Assembly: GCA_029717555.1 (NCBI GenBank)
Contig: JAMDHS010000026.1
Location: forward strand, 62,001 to 126,000
Direction of reading: 5' to 3'
Source: Peribolospora baueri
Lineage: Eukaryota; Basidiomycota; Peribolosporomycetes; Peribolosporales; Peribolosporaceae
Length of the DNA stretch: 64,000 nt
Below are positions 36,370 through 47,933 of this stretch, in pieces. The position numbers and the translations under genes were made by a program. Positions within the stretch are counted from its first letter, which is position 1. Each line of letters opens with the position of its first letter. The notes beneath the pieces are model-generated. The model ran no database searches. It saw only the letters and a program-made list of their open reading frames with translations, and had not been told where the DNA came from.

Positions 36370-39305
36370 ATGGAGCGACCACCACGCCTGGACGTGTCCG
36401 CTCTCTCGCCGGACGAGTACGACGCCTTCCGCGGCTGGCTCGCAGAGCTCCTCCACGTGCCTCCCGGCGCCGCGCTCGACTCGGTCGCCGCGGCTCCCGC
36501 AGTCAAGGTGCCCACGCAGGACGTCGTAGGTTGGCTCAGGACGAGGTGCGGCGTGGAGTATGAGCACGAGGTCAAGGTGAGCTCGCGATCGGTCGGAGGC
36601 GTCGCCGGGGGTCGTTCCGTTCGTCCATGCGCGACGCGCCACTCGCATCTTGCCATGATCGGAGGATCCTGGAAGGGTTCGATTGGGACGGGCGTGCTCA
36701 TCCTCTTTCTCCGACACGTCCAGATCCTGTCCCAGTTCGACAACTTCTCCAAAGGCTTCGCCGTCGGAGAGGTCTACGCTATCCTTAGGCTCGTCGCCTG
36801 GGTCCAGGCCGGTCGGACACCGTCTCGGTCGTTGATCTTTACACAAAGTGGGTATCTCTCGACCGATAGACGGCGGCGGCCTTTTTCATCGGATAAGCGC
36901 TCACAGCCTTCGTCCACCGTACTCGACTTCTAGCCCAACCTGCTCGTACTTCGGATACCCCACCACCGTCTCAGCCGCTTCCTCCGCCGACGAGGCGGCT
37001 CAGTGTCAAGGTGGCCCAGCCCCAGCCTTTGTCCGGCCACCACCACCACGCACTCTCTAGTCCAGAGGTTTCGCCAGCTCATCCCACGCGATCCGTACAG
37101 CCCATCCCGCAGACCGTCGTGCAACCGCCTTCGACGCCCGCGGCCCACTCCTCACCTGCCCCCGCCGGCGGCGCCAATCCGTTTCTACAAAGTCCAGCGC
37201 AGTTGGACAAGCCTGCTGCTTCTGCGGACAGCGGCAACCCGTTCCAAGAGCCGTCCAGGTCCGCCACAACGCAGTCCGCCACAACGCAGCCGTCCAAGAC
37301 TCCGAGAACGACGGCCGCCAAGGCCGGCCCCGGTGGGTCGAACCCTTTCCGACACGTGTCGTCCCCCGCAGCGCCGCCTCCGCTCGCCGATGACGCTTCC
37401 GGCTCGAGCGTGGCCACACGCTCGCCCGGTCCGCCTTCGAACAACGCTCACCAGCCGTCCAACCCGCCCTTGCCTCCGCGGCCGCGAGACAAGGAAGGCC
37501 TCAAACCTCCCCCCCCACTTCCGCCTCGTCACCACATCAGTCCGCTCATCCAGGCCTCCCTCGCCGCCGCGTCCGAGGTGCGCAGAAAGGAGGAATCCAA
37601 ACCGCCGAAGACGTACAACGTCATCGCCCGCTCCGACGACCTCACCAGGCAAGCGCTCCAGGTGCCGTCGTCGTCTCGAGACGTCGACGTCACTCGACGG
37701 GGCGACGCCAAGAAGAAGGCCATCTCGTCCAAGTTTGTCAGTTTCGCTCACGCCGGGCCCATCACGCGACGCAAGGGAGCGAGCGGCAACCCGCTTTCAC
37801 CCGCGCCAGGGGACCCGTCGACGACGGTGGATGGCAGGCGGGCCTCCTCGGACAACTTTGCCGCTTCCGCCGCCGCCGTCGCCTACCGTCCCACGGCCAT
37901 CACCGCCCGGCCGAGGAGCCCGAGCGCGCCGGCGGGCTCGGGCCCGGTGGCGGGGAGCACGCTGCCAAGAAACGCGACCCTCAGCTCTCCGCCCACGATC
38001 GCGCCCAAGCCGAGCTACGTCGGCAAGGGCAAGGCGCCCATCCCTGCTTGGTTGCAGGAGCAGGAGGAGATCACACTCGCCCAGGTCGGTATGGACCCCG
38101 CGGGATCGTCGAATACCTCGGCGACGGCGCGACCTCCGCCTCCGCCGTCAGCGACCAAGCCGAGGTATGGGGCGACGGAGAACCCGTTCGAGAGCGGGGG
38201 GAGCAGCAGCGGAGGTAGCGGCACTCCCACGCTGGCCCGCGCGTCCTCACCGCCGCCGCCAGCGGACTATAGAGAGAATCTCCGGCCACTCGGACGATCC
38301 AAGACGTTGCACCACAAGACCACGCCTCCGCCGCCGCCGCGGCGGCGGATCGACTCGATCGGCGCCGCCAGTTCCCCATCCTCCTCGTCCGCCGCATCGC
38401 CGAACGCTCAAGCTCAGTCCTACGTCGCGCGCGTTCCGTCGCTCAAGGCGCAGATGAACAACGGCCCCAATGCTCACCACCCGTCCAGCGCGAGTACCGT
38501 CGGCTCCTCCCCTACGCTGTCAACCACGCCGAGCATGAACGAGCCCATCTACCTTCACGGGTCGTCTCATCCTTTCCCCTCCGTCCACCCTGGCGGCGGC
38601 AGTGGCCAGAAGCGCCACTCCAGCGGCCTCTCCACCCTCCTCTTTGGCTCCAACACTCGGTCCGGCTCCGGCTCCGACTCTCCCTCCCCACCTCCCACCA
38701 CCACCACCATCACGTCTTCCTCCCACGCCGCACCCGGCGACAGCCCCATGGACCATTTGAGTAAGGATATTGCGAACCTCGTCGATCGGCACGGTCCTGG
38801 TTGGCTCGCCAGAGCCAGCGCCGGTGTCACCGGCAAGGGGGGGAGGAAGTATGAGCGGGGCGAGAGGAGGGGTCTCGTTGGGGACGTGGGCGGATTGGAG
38901 GACGAGATGAGCGCCGAAGAGGAGGTGAGCGGGGGTGAGCGGGAGAGGAACGGATTGGGCGACGGGAGGAGGAAGCAGGCGGGGACGGGGCCGGAGATGA
39001 GGGTCGTGTCCGAGGTGGGCAAGCGCATATCCTCCGTCTCGTTCACCGACACCGTCGTCAGAGAGCCGACTCGGCGAGCGAGGGCATCGATGGACGTCGT
39101 CGGCGTCCGTGCCCACGGCGGCGGTGGCGGCGGCGGACCGGATGTGGACGATTGGGGCGCCGCTGCGGGGGCGGAGGGCGGTCGAGGTGGAGGTGGAGGA
39201 GGGAGCGACGACGAGCTGGAGAGGCAGAGGGAGAGATTGAGGAAGAGGGCCGAGGTGGCGGACGTGAACGATGCTGAGAGAAGCGGATGGGCGAGGTTGG
39301 ACTAG
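36370..39305 (+). CDS. NPF-motif-rich, proline/serine-rich protein
   Basis: I do not recognise a named family. Three exons, 36370-36576, 36724-36847 and 36934-39305, give about 900 residues. The first 110 residues are ordered: LSPDEYDAFRGWLAELLHV, VVGWLRTRCGVEYEHEVK, ILSQFDNFSKGFAVGEVYAI and LRLVAWVQAGRTPSRSLIF. They could be a small helical domain. The rest is disordered, rich in Pro, Ser, Arg and Gly. It contains four Asn-Pro-Phe motifs (GANPFLQ, SGNPFQE, GSNPFRH, TENPFES), which in other proteins bind EH domains of endocytic adaptors such as Pan1, Ede1 or Eps15. Many PPPP runs suggest SH3 partners. A C-terminal block (MDHLSKDIANLVDRHGPGWL, then EVGKRISSVSFTDTVV and RERLRKRAEVADVNDAERSG) looks conserved in character. 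A role in endocytosis or actin patches is inferred from the motifs alone. Confidence 0.75.
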
Positions 39306-40251
39306 GGTTCCCTCTTATTCCGACCAGGTTTTTCTCCCTCCTCCCCAAACCCCAATCTCCATCCACCTCCGGCTCCGACTCCGTGCGTGCAAGTCTCAGT
39401 CGACCCCGGTCGTTCGTTCGTCCGTTCCCATCCGTCCGTCCGTTCTGTTCGTGTGTCTCTCTCCAGTCCGCATTGTATCATTGCTCGAGTTCTTGCGCGT
39501 CGTCGTCGTCCTCGTTCCCTACTTGCTTTATCTGCGTCGGATGCATCTCAACATTTCGTTTTTACCGCGCCGTATGACAGTTCCTCTGCTCTTCAAACGG
39601 CACTCGTGTCCTGCTGAACGACAGGATAGGATGGTCGGGACGGATACGTGTCGCCCTATCTAATTATCGATCTGGCCGCGCGCGCTGCTGGGCATGAGCG
39701 GTTCCCTAAGACCCCGCCACCTCGCCATCAGGTGACGAAGACAGAAAGAAAGGGAAAGTAGAGCAGATTACACAGACGAGGGAGAGATGGCTCCCACAAC
39801 GTTCCTAGTTCCTAGTCCCTCTCGCCCGTGGGTTTTTCGGTCCACTATCCGTTTGCGTGCCTCGCCCCGCCTATCTACCGTACGAGTGTGTGGTGGGTCC
39901 ATGGTTGGACCGCAAGGGTGGTCCGTGCACTAACTAGAGCGACGGGCTTCCGACGCGATTCCCCTTTTTTCTAATTCGCGCCTTTCGGTCTCTCGCGCTT
40001 TTCCCGTCTTGTTTCACTTTCCTCAACGAATGGGTTCGAGGGCGCGGTTCGTAGCAGATAAAAGGGCGCTCTGAGAGAGGCGGGCGGCCTCGTCTCGTTG
40101 CTCCTCTTCCAACCCCCCTTTTCTCGTTCCCTTCCGGATCCACACCTCACCTCGCTCGGTCACAACACGACGACATCGCCGCCGCTGCCCGTCCCCCTCA
40201 TCGCTCCTCCGCCCAACGAGCCGTCCACGTCCCAGAGACAAAAAGAAGAAC
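39306..40251. other. Intergenic region upstream of the tryptophan-heptad gene
   Basis: 946 bases with CCGT repeats near 39413-39443 and no recognisable gene. GATAAAAG (40057-40064), about 190 bases before the next start codon, is a possible TATA element. Confidence 0.45.
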
Positions 40252-41160
40252 GTGCAAAAAAAAAGCCAAATGGGCCGTCCTATGATGTCTTGCCCAGGCA
40301 CACACCACGCACACGCCCATGACCGAAACACGTCCCCCTCTGTCCCTGCCTCCCCTTACGCCGACGTCGACCCCTCCAGTCGGACAACAACGCCCTCTGA
40401 CCTCGATCTCGGCCAAGACAAAGACGAGGACGAGGACGAACATCGAGACGAGAGCAAGCCGCTGCCGCGCCCTGGCCCTGGCGCGATGGTAAATCTCGAG
40501 GATTGCATCGAGCTCGTTCATCATCCTCGCCATGTCCAGAACGGCTGGCGAAGGCTCGGACTGGGACGACGAGGGCGCTCTGAAACGGACCCGGACCCGG
40601 GCGTGGGCGTGGGCGCGGCAGCGGCAGCAGCTGGAGAGCCCTTGAGCTTGCACGGCGTCTGGCTTGGGGCATTGGAGAGTGTCCGGGAGGGGGCGGGCTC
40701 GTCAGAGTCGCTTTGCAGCGTGGACACTGACGTGATGGAGCCAGAGTCGCTTTGCAGTGCGGACACGGAGGAGGAGAGGAGGAAGCGGGAACGGGCGGAG
40801 CGGGAGTGGTGGTGGTGGCAGCGTCAGATCCAATGGCGGGAGCGGGAGAGGTGGTGGTACAACCGGCAGAGGCAGTGGGCCGAGCGGGAAGCATGCTGGC
40901 TCAAGAGGGAAAAGTGGTGGCAGGAACGGGAGAGTTGCTGGCTCGAGAGGGAGAAATGGTGGGAGGCTGGGCAGTGGTACAGACAGGAGCAAGCAAGACT
41001 GTGGCAGGAGCGGTGGGACCAGCTCAACCAGGCCATCATCCAGAGACGGGAAGAGAGGAACAGGGAGATGTGGACTCACGTCGAATGGTGGGAGAGATTC
41101 TGGGCTGCCGGTGCGCGGCTCGAGGTGCTGAACCGCACGCTCGAGCGACTTCTAAGATAA
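40252..41160 (+). CDS. Tryptophan-heptad coiled-coil protein of unknown function
   Basis: I do not recognise this protein. It is a single uninterrupted frame of 302 residues, unusual in a window where other genes have many introns. The N-terminal 140 residues are disordered and acidic (QDKDEDEDEHRDESK). A short imperfect duplication follows (ESLCSVDTDVMEP then ESLCSADTEEE, about residues 147-172). The C-terminal part, from about residue 173, is a charged helix with Trp at every seventh position: QIQW, RERERWW, YNRQRQW, AEREACW, LKREKWW, QERESCW, LEREKWW, QEQARLW. I count about 21 Trp in some 110 residues. It ends WTHVEWWERFWAAG and LEVLNRTLERLLR. There is no signal peptide or membrane span. 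Met codons at 40252 or 40270 could start it. The stop codons of this gene and CHL1 face each other about 120 bases apart. Confidence 0.7.
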   Translation: MQKKSQMGRPMMSCPGTHHAHAHDRNTSPSVPASPYADVDPSSRTTTPSDLDLGQDKDEDEDEHRDESKPLPRPGPGAMVNLEDCIELVHHPRHVQNGWRRLGLGRRGRSETDPDPGVGVGAAAAAAGEPLSLHGVWLGALESVREGAGSSESLCSVDTDVMEPESLCSADTEEERRKRERAEREWWWWQRQIQWRERERWWYNRQRQWAEREACWLKREKWWQERESCWLEREKWWEAGQWYRQEQARLWQERWDQLNQAIIQRREERNREMWTHVEWWERFWAAGARLEVLNRTLERLLR

Positions 41161-41277
41161 AATTTGCGCACCAACTCGCCAAAAGGGGAATGTGCTTTGA
41201 AGGACTCAACGGTTTCGGATGAGCGATGGCATTGCGTCCACCTATAATTACAACATCTACCTACGCTCCAACCATAA

Positions 41278-44200
41278 TCAGGCCGCGTTTCTTCTCTCTT
41301 TACAAAACATCGCAAGGTCTCGAATGATCGTACCAAACTTGTCTGGTTTCTTGACGTCGCCAGCCAACCACTTGGGAAGCTTGCCCAGCCGTCCGCCTTC
41401 GAGCCAGCGTGCGTCGAAAAGAAGGATGGCCGCCCAGTCGTTTGCGTTGCGGATGGCACGACCTTCACGACCCGAAGTGAACGGGGGGTAGAGAACAAAA
41501 AGGAGCGTCGACCGACGTTAGAATCGTGAGGAAAGATCGAGCAAGGGCAGGGTGGGATGGAGGCTGACAGCTCACCAATGGATTGGTTGACGGCCCTCAT
41601 GCACATGTTCTCGTACAGTAGCATGCCCGCGTCACGCTCCGTCTCCGAACCGACGGAATTTCTACTGCTGCCCACCCTCTTCTGAAGCTCCCTTGCATAC
41701 CTCATTCGCTCTTGCAGTTCCGTTGACATGAGGTTCGCGTATGGCAAGCCTACCATGATGACCGCTCGTGCCAATTCGTTCCTGGCGAAGGACAACGGCC
41801 TTCAGCTGTGATACACCATAACCACGACTTCGTGAAAGAAAGAAAAGAAAAAGACAAATCGAAGCCTACGAGAAGTTGATGCCCTCGCTCAGCTTGCCTC
41901 CAACAACTGCGAACAGGAGCGCCCCCATCCTAGACCCCGACTTGAGCTGACCGAAGATGGACGCCAAATTATTGGATCAGGTTGATTATAGTGACGGGAA
42001 GGCAGGCCCGACCTGTCTTCTCACCGATTGAATAGCAGAAGCGTAGTCCCGTAGAACGACGTCTACACCGCTGCTCTCCTTGGGCTCCGTAAATATCTGG
42101 AGCATCGGAGCCTGTCAGCATGTCTGTATGAAAGCGCGGTCGAAAGACACCGCAACGCCGGTCCACTCACCGCTTTCTTCCCCTCCAGCCGTGTCAGCAG
42201 CCCGCTCGTCTTCCACCGATTGTACATCTCATCGAGGACGCCATACGACGGGAGGAAGCAGACGACACCATCAGCTACGATGTTACACACGTTGACGATC
42301 GCTTGTCCGAGTTCGTCGGCCATCTCGACGTCACCGCGCCTGTCGAAGCGGAAGTTGAACTGCTTTCCTCGAGGCCCTACCCGAACGACCTCCGTAAGTA
42401 GATGCGACGGTGGGATGATGTGGCCACACGAGAAGGTCGCGAAGCGTTCCGGGGCGACAGTAGGAAAGAGTTGGAATTTGAAATCGGAGACCTGCGATAC
42501 AGCAACACAGAGGAGAGATCGTAAAGTTGTCCAAGTCACCACAGCATCGCTACCGTACGCACCGGCTCCATAGTTCCGCCAATTAAAATGATGGCCCTGG
42601 CCTCCTCGACGACGCTCGCAAAGTGAGCCGCAGGATTGAGCAGCTGATATCGCATCAACACTTGGTGACGCCCATCCACCTTGGCTTTTCCGTCTCGGCT
42701 CAAGAGGACACGTCCATCCTCCGACAGGTTCGCCAAGGCGAGGACCATGGCCTCGATCTGGTGCATGGACGAAATAGCGCTCAAGGCCGCGGAAGTCGAC
42801 GGCGGTCGTGCGTCCCCTCGAGACCCACTCGTGCCGCCCTTGAAGGCCGCGTCGCGGAGTTGTCTCTCCACGCATTTCTCCGCATATCCGCTTATCTGCA
42901 AATTTCAACCGGGAACCACCGCGTCAGCCTATAAGCAATACAACTCGAGGCGCGAAGCTGGACCCTGACCTTGCGAGCGATCTTGCTTTCTTTAAGGTAG
43001 CGTTCGAGTTGGAGAAGCTAAAACAGGTGGCTCGTCAGTTCGGTGCATTCTAGAACATTGAGAAGACCATTGGCAGCGCTGACCCACGTTAACCTGATCG
43101 AGAGCACCGAGAACCTCATTTGGTGTAGTGAGATCTTTCTTCTTGGAACCCTTCTCTGCCCACAGCTGACAAAATTCATCCAGCCTCTCCAGCACCTTAA
43201 GCACTTGCTTGAGGTACATTTCATTGCTTCCTTTGAGCCGGTTCCTGAACTTGGAGAGGTACGTCTTGATCTGCTGAGTGGCGGTGGACAGCTGAGTGGA
43301 GGTGATGGCGGCAGAACCACTGGAAACGATCGTGTCCATTAGGTTGTGCGCTTCATCGACGATAATGATTTGACCTGTCAGATCCAGTGACAGCGCTTCG
43401 CGCGCGGAAGGCTGCAGAAGTAAGGGATACGGCAGGACGACAAGCTGCAGGCGGGAAAAAGATAGGCGTGGACCTCAGAGGCAAAGACCAAGGAAGTAGC
43501 GGATCCTAGAACCTTAGTCCATTGCTTACCTCGGCTTGCGGGACCGCTTTCCTAGCGCCGTAAAACGGACAACATCCTTGTTCCTCGCCAAGACGCGCGA
43601 TATCCTCGATATCGCGAACCTTGGCCTACAAGGAGGAGCCGTGCCTTTTGTTAGCTGGCAGTGCAGAGCGAGTCGAGCAAAAAAAGGCAAGAAGAGAACG
43701 TTTGCTTACGAGAACGTGGTCGCGGAAATCGTTCATTCGGTGCTCTTCCTCCATCGTTGGTAGAAACTCGCATCGGCCGTGCTTTGAGCCTGCGAGCGAA
43801 GACACATCAGCGACACGAACCGGCTCGAGCCGTATCGAGCAGAGTGTTAGCAAGGTGGTGTACGATCCTCACCACTCTTCTGCATCTCCAAGCACCTCTC
43901 ATTCACAGCCTCAGAACCTCCAGGCCCCTTGGCAAGTTTGCGCACGTCCGGATTGATGCAGAGCTGCCGTCGACTCGCCAAGCCGGTCATCATGGCGTCG
44001 TCTGCGTAGAACGTTTTGGTTATCTCGGCCGTAAACTGGGAAAGCTGAGTATGCGTACGAGAGGCGAAGATCACTTTTGTGCGAGCCGGCGTTTCATCGG
44101 GCTTCTCTTTTGAGTTGGAGTGGGTCTCGAACCTGCGATCCAGAGGAGAGGATAGAATTGAGAGTCGAAGAAGAGTAGAAGTCGAGACTTTGTTCGACCA

Positions 44201-45179
44201 GCACCGCTCACCGTCGCATCAGTTCGCGCACCTCCGGGGAGATGTTATCTTCTTCCTTAGCACTTGGGCCGCCACGAGATGTTTCTGCACCGCTTCTTTG
44301 TTCCGAATCGTAGTCATCTGGGAGGAACTCCGAGTCAGACTCGCCTCCGTCTTGAGATTCCGACAGTCTCTGCGAAAGAGGGAGGGGACGTTGGATGAGC
44401 GATAGCGATGTGTATCAGTTTCGAGAAAACTCACAGGCTTCTTGCGGAACCTCCCCTTCTCCTTCATTTCCTGCCTCGCCTTGAGCGCCACCTCCTTCAC
44501 CTTGATCACCCGCAGCCGCTCCATGAAGTCCTCGTCCCTCGACACAATTTCTTGCTGATGCTGTTTCACGGCATGTTCAATTACCCAATCAGGATCTGGG
44601 CAAACGGAGAATCAAGGGCTCAACTGTCGTTCGTGGCCAAGTGATCCGCAAGTCTCTCCCAATGCACCTTTTGGGTTCTCCGCCTTCAGCCTCCTTTTGA
44701 GTTGCTCAATCTCGCCCACTCGCGACCGTTCGGCGTCTGCCCTCAGCCATGAGAAGGCGGCACATATGATGGAAAGAGATTTTCCCTGAACGTGCCGGCG
44801 GGACATTGTCGAAGGGGAAGGCAGAGCAAGAGACAGGTTAGCTTTCTTCGCATGTTCGACATCCAAAGCAGCGAGCCGCCGCTTTCCCCGGTGCCCAGAA
44901 GAAATGACAAATGAAACGAACCGTCCCAGTCGGACTCTCCAATACCGCAACCTTGCCTCCCTCAATGGCCTCGAACACCTGCCGCATGAGGTCGTCTTGT
45001 ATGGCGTAAGGGGTAAAGGGGAAGTGAAAGTCGGTCGGGGTGGGCAGGCCGAGCGTCATGGTGACGGCGGTGGACGGCGCCGTCCCCGGGGCGGCATCTA
45101 CACCGGGCAGTGTGCGTGTGACACCCGTGTCCCGCTCTCGCTCCCGTTCCCGTTCTTCCTCTTGGAGGTCGCGCGTCAT
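41278..45179 (-). CDS. CHL1: ATP-dependent DNA helicase CHL1 (DDX11 family)
   Basis: Chl1/DDX11 is an XPD-like superfamily 2 iron-sulfur DNA helicase that acts in sister chromatid cohesion and fork processing. Many short introns split it. The N-terminus after a charged leader has FHFPFTPYAIQDDLMRQVFE and the Walker A ESPTGT/GKSLSII across an intron. The four iron-sulfur cysteines can be seen: SRRQLCINPDVRKL, NERCLEMQKS, KHGRCEFLPTMEEE and EEQGCCPFYGARKAV. The DEAH box is GQIIIVDEAHNLMDT. Late motifs include MLLYENMCMRAVNQSIG followed by DWAAILLFDARW and LGKLPKWLAGDVKKPDKFG, ending MFCKERRNAA before the stop at 41278-41280. The last exon's correct frame differs from the longest open frame there. 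The start at 45179 gives a Glu/Arg-rich leader; an internal Met at 45059 (MTLGLPTPTDFHF) is an alternative. Confidence 0.92.
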
Positions 45180-46010
45180 TACTGAGGCTTATCGAGACGG
45201 CCCAGGGACCTTCAGCTGTAGTGATGAGAGGTCCCAATCCTTGACGACTCCTTTGCTTGAGCACCCACGCTTGGACGTGCAAACTGCGGCCGGCGCGTAA
45301 ATGAAACCAGCGCAAACACAGACGAAGGCACTGAAGGCGTGGACAGGCGGCGTGTTTGGCAACAAGCGCCGGTCAGAGCAGCAGGAGACGGACAGGCGGC
45401 CCTGGCGCCACCCCACCTGCAGACGCCATAGGCCTCACTACTAACACTCAGACTAAGGCGAGGGAACGGTATGATATTAGTGATGGGGGGCTCTAATACG
45501 ACTCTTTGGGATCCGATGTCCGGGAATTGAGTGGATGTGTGTGAGGAGATGAGAAGTCTTATATGTCATGTCGACTTGGAGACTTTCCCCTGCCTCGTCC
45601 AAGACATCCATGATATACGAACATCTGTGGATAAGGCTCTCCTCGCCTCTCCAACGGTCACGTCCGGCCCGGTCCAGCAGCAGCAATGCAGTGCAAATCC
45701 CCAGCTTGAGGACGGAAGGACCACATGACCCGATGGCCAATCGCCCCTACCTTCGACCCTAGGCTCCCTCGAGGTCTATAAATCCGACCGCTCTCGATCC
45801 TGCCCACTCTCTATCCCGCCCTGCCAACCTGGCTCCCACTGTCGCCCCTCCAAACTCCAAGAAAATGCGGCTCCGTTTTTCCTTATGTCCATCTCTTCCC
45901 CGCCTTTCATTTCATACTTCCTTGTGCTGGCCACCCACTCCCCCAAACCTCCGCCCCCGCCAAGCCGTGAGCTGGCGGTGTCAAGAAACAAACTTGCTGT
46001 TTATTTAGCC
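45180..46010. other. CHL1 promoter and elongase 3' flank
   Basis: An 831-base gap between two minus-strand genes. I see no gene, repeat or clear promoter motif. Its short frames lack family features. Confidence 0.5.
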
Positions 46011-47547
46011 TTGCCATTCGTCATCTCTCCCTCCTTCTCAGCCTGCTTGCTAGTCGGATTCAGCTGCATAGCTTCGAACGGCGCGGAGCCGATCTTAGCC
46101 GCGCTGGCAGGCTGGCCGCGAGAGACGGAGGCGGCGCGGGCGCGCTTGGCCTTGGCCTTGTAGGTGGTTTGGTAGAAGCTGCGATGACAAGAGGGAGTGA
46201 ATGGGAACAGGTGAAGGGAATGGATGGAATAAGTTGTGAGCGTCTGGGTCTGGTCCCATTCAAACCGACTTAATGGAACATTCCGACAACCGCTGCGTGC
46301 GCGGGAGAGACCCTCGACTCACCCGATGAAAAGCACGAGGTAGCTGGTGAGCACGGCGCAACCAGCCCAAGCTGCAAGCTCTTTTCCAGCGCAAGAGCCC
46401 ATAGTGGGGAGTGAGCCGGCGAAGTATTCGGCGGCGAAGTAGGAGTAGGCGGCGAAGTAGACGATGTGGAGGTCGATGACGAACTGGAGGAGAGACGAGG
46501 GTATATAGACAGATGAGCTCCATTGTCGCACATGCGCCGTATTGAATGAAAGGTGCAAACAGGCGCGTGCCGCGTGCGCTGATTCTCCGGGGGGAAGCTC
46601 ACCTGGACAATCTGGAAGACGGTGACGTACTGCTTCCACCAGATTTTAACGCCACGAGCGGTCTGGAAGTAATAGAAGTCTGGAGAAGGGCAGAGGGAGG
46701 AAACGGGAAGGAGGTTAGCCGGTAAACTCCGCAAATAAGCTGGGCACGGCTTCCGAGGTTGAGGACGGCACGTACACATCATGACGTGGACCGCCAGGTT
46801 GAGGCAGATGACGACCCAGGACACGCTCGTCTTGCCCTCGAGCTGAGTGTAGCAGAGCACCGCGGTAGCCGAGTGGTGGTAGACGTGCAGGAATGCTATA
46901 TGTGCGTCAAATCGTATGTGGAAGGACACATGGTTGCGAAAGAAACATGAGCGATGAGCATGACCATATCGGAACGGATCTTACAAGGAGTAAATACTGA
47001 ATCAGAAGGCAGCAACGCACCGAGGGGCTTCTTCTTAAGCACGAGGAAGATGGTGTCAATGAGCTCGACGAACTTGGTGTAAAAGTTAAGGATGTAGAAG
47101 AACTCCATACGCTGCGGATGTTCGGAAGCGAAAGGAGGAAATGAGCGGGAGGACCAGAAGGTAAAACGGACGACTGGGTACCGAGAACTGAGAGCTCACC
47201 GGCGTCCAGGCATCCGTTCCGCAGATTGCGTGGAAGAAGCCATACTTGTGCCAGATGGGCAAGATCTCCTCAAGCATGACGGCAAGCAAGAGCCCGCTGC
47301 CGACGGTGAGATAGAAGTTGTGCACGAGGAAAGGACCCTTGAGCTTGAATGCGGGGCGGTTCCGCATGAACTCGCGGCCAGAAAAGATGACGATGAGGTA
47401 GGCCGCGATAAAGCCGAAGACGGCAGGGGCCGTCGAGAGGGGGGTGACGCCAGGCTGCCATTTGTACGCGTTCTCGGGGAGCTGGAGGGACGGGGGAAGG
47501 CGCCGGAGGACGCCAGCGAGGGCGTCGTAGATGGGGGTGGAAGCCAT
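46011..47547 (-). CDS. Fatty acid elongase (ELO family)
   Basis: This is an ER membrane 3-ketoacyl-CoA synthase that extends long and very-long-chain acyl-CoAs, for example for sphingolipids. About six exons give some 320 residues. The start is [19 protein letters not shown]. Family blocks follow: [50 protein letters not shown], the catalytic histidine box [38 protein letters not shown] and [20 protein letters not shown]. The tail after [15 protein letters not shown] is basic and cytosolic, as in ELO proteins. Members ELO1, ELO2 and ELO3 cannot be separated by eye. The length and the LEGKTSVSW block are closest to ELO2/ELO3 in my judgement. It diverges from RLI1 across 386 bases. Confidence 0.92.
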
Positions 47548-47933
47548 GGTGGGGAATTAAACTAGAGCTCGGACAGGTAATCCGGGATCTTCCTAAAGGA
47601 GGGAAAGAGAAAGAGTGAAGAGGAGAGAATGGAAGGAGGGTGGTAGATGGATAGCGTCCGTGGTGGGGTCCGTGGTGGTGGTCGTGGTGGTCGTCGTCGA
47701 TCCCTCTCTCGTTCTTCTCGCCTTCTCCAGCACCAACCTCACCGGCTCCAATTCTCCGGCTCCCATTGCCGGGTCACGTGACTATTCCTGCTGCGGCGCT
47801 CTGACCCTTCCGCCCGCACCTTCTTCCTCTTCTGGCCGGCACAGGCCAGATAACCAAATAGAGAGAGGGAGAGAGAGACGGTAGATCGTCCTCGAGCTCG
47901 CCACCGCCCGCCACTCGTTCATTCTTGCCCACC
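47548..47933. promoter_or_regulatory. Divergent promoter of the elongase and RLI1
   Basis: This 386-base shared promoter contains the perfect palindrome GTCACGTGAC (47773-47782), an extended E-box. A TGGTGG/GTCGTC tract lies at about 47660-47699. I see no TATA box. Confidence 0.55.

Noticed and set aside
37003-38457. 484-residue alternative frame inside the NPF-motif gene
   Set aside because: It is Arg/Pro-biased with no ordered segment. The overlapping frame joins the upstream exons in phase and carries the NPF motifs.
40280-41079. Minus-strand frames opposite the Trp-heptad protein (Pro/Leu-rich)
   Set aside because: They are the complement of the Trp/Glu/Arg codons. The seven-residue period makes sense only on the + strand.
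41219-41330. Alternative reading frame for the CHL1 C-terminus
   Set aside because: The longest open frame gives no family sequence. The frame giving KFGTIIRDLAMFCKERR matches the known end of the helicase.
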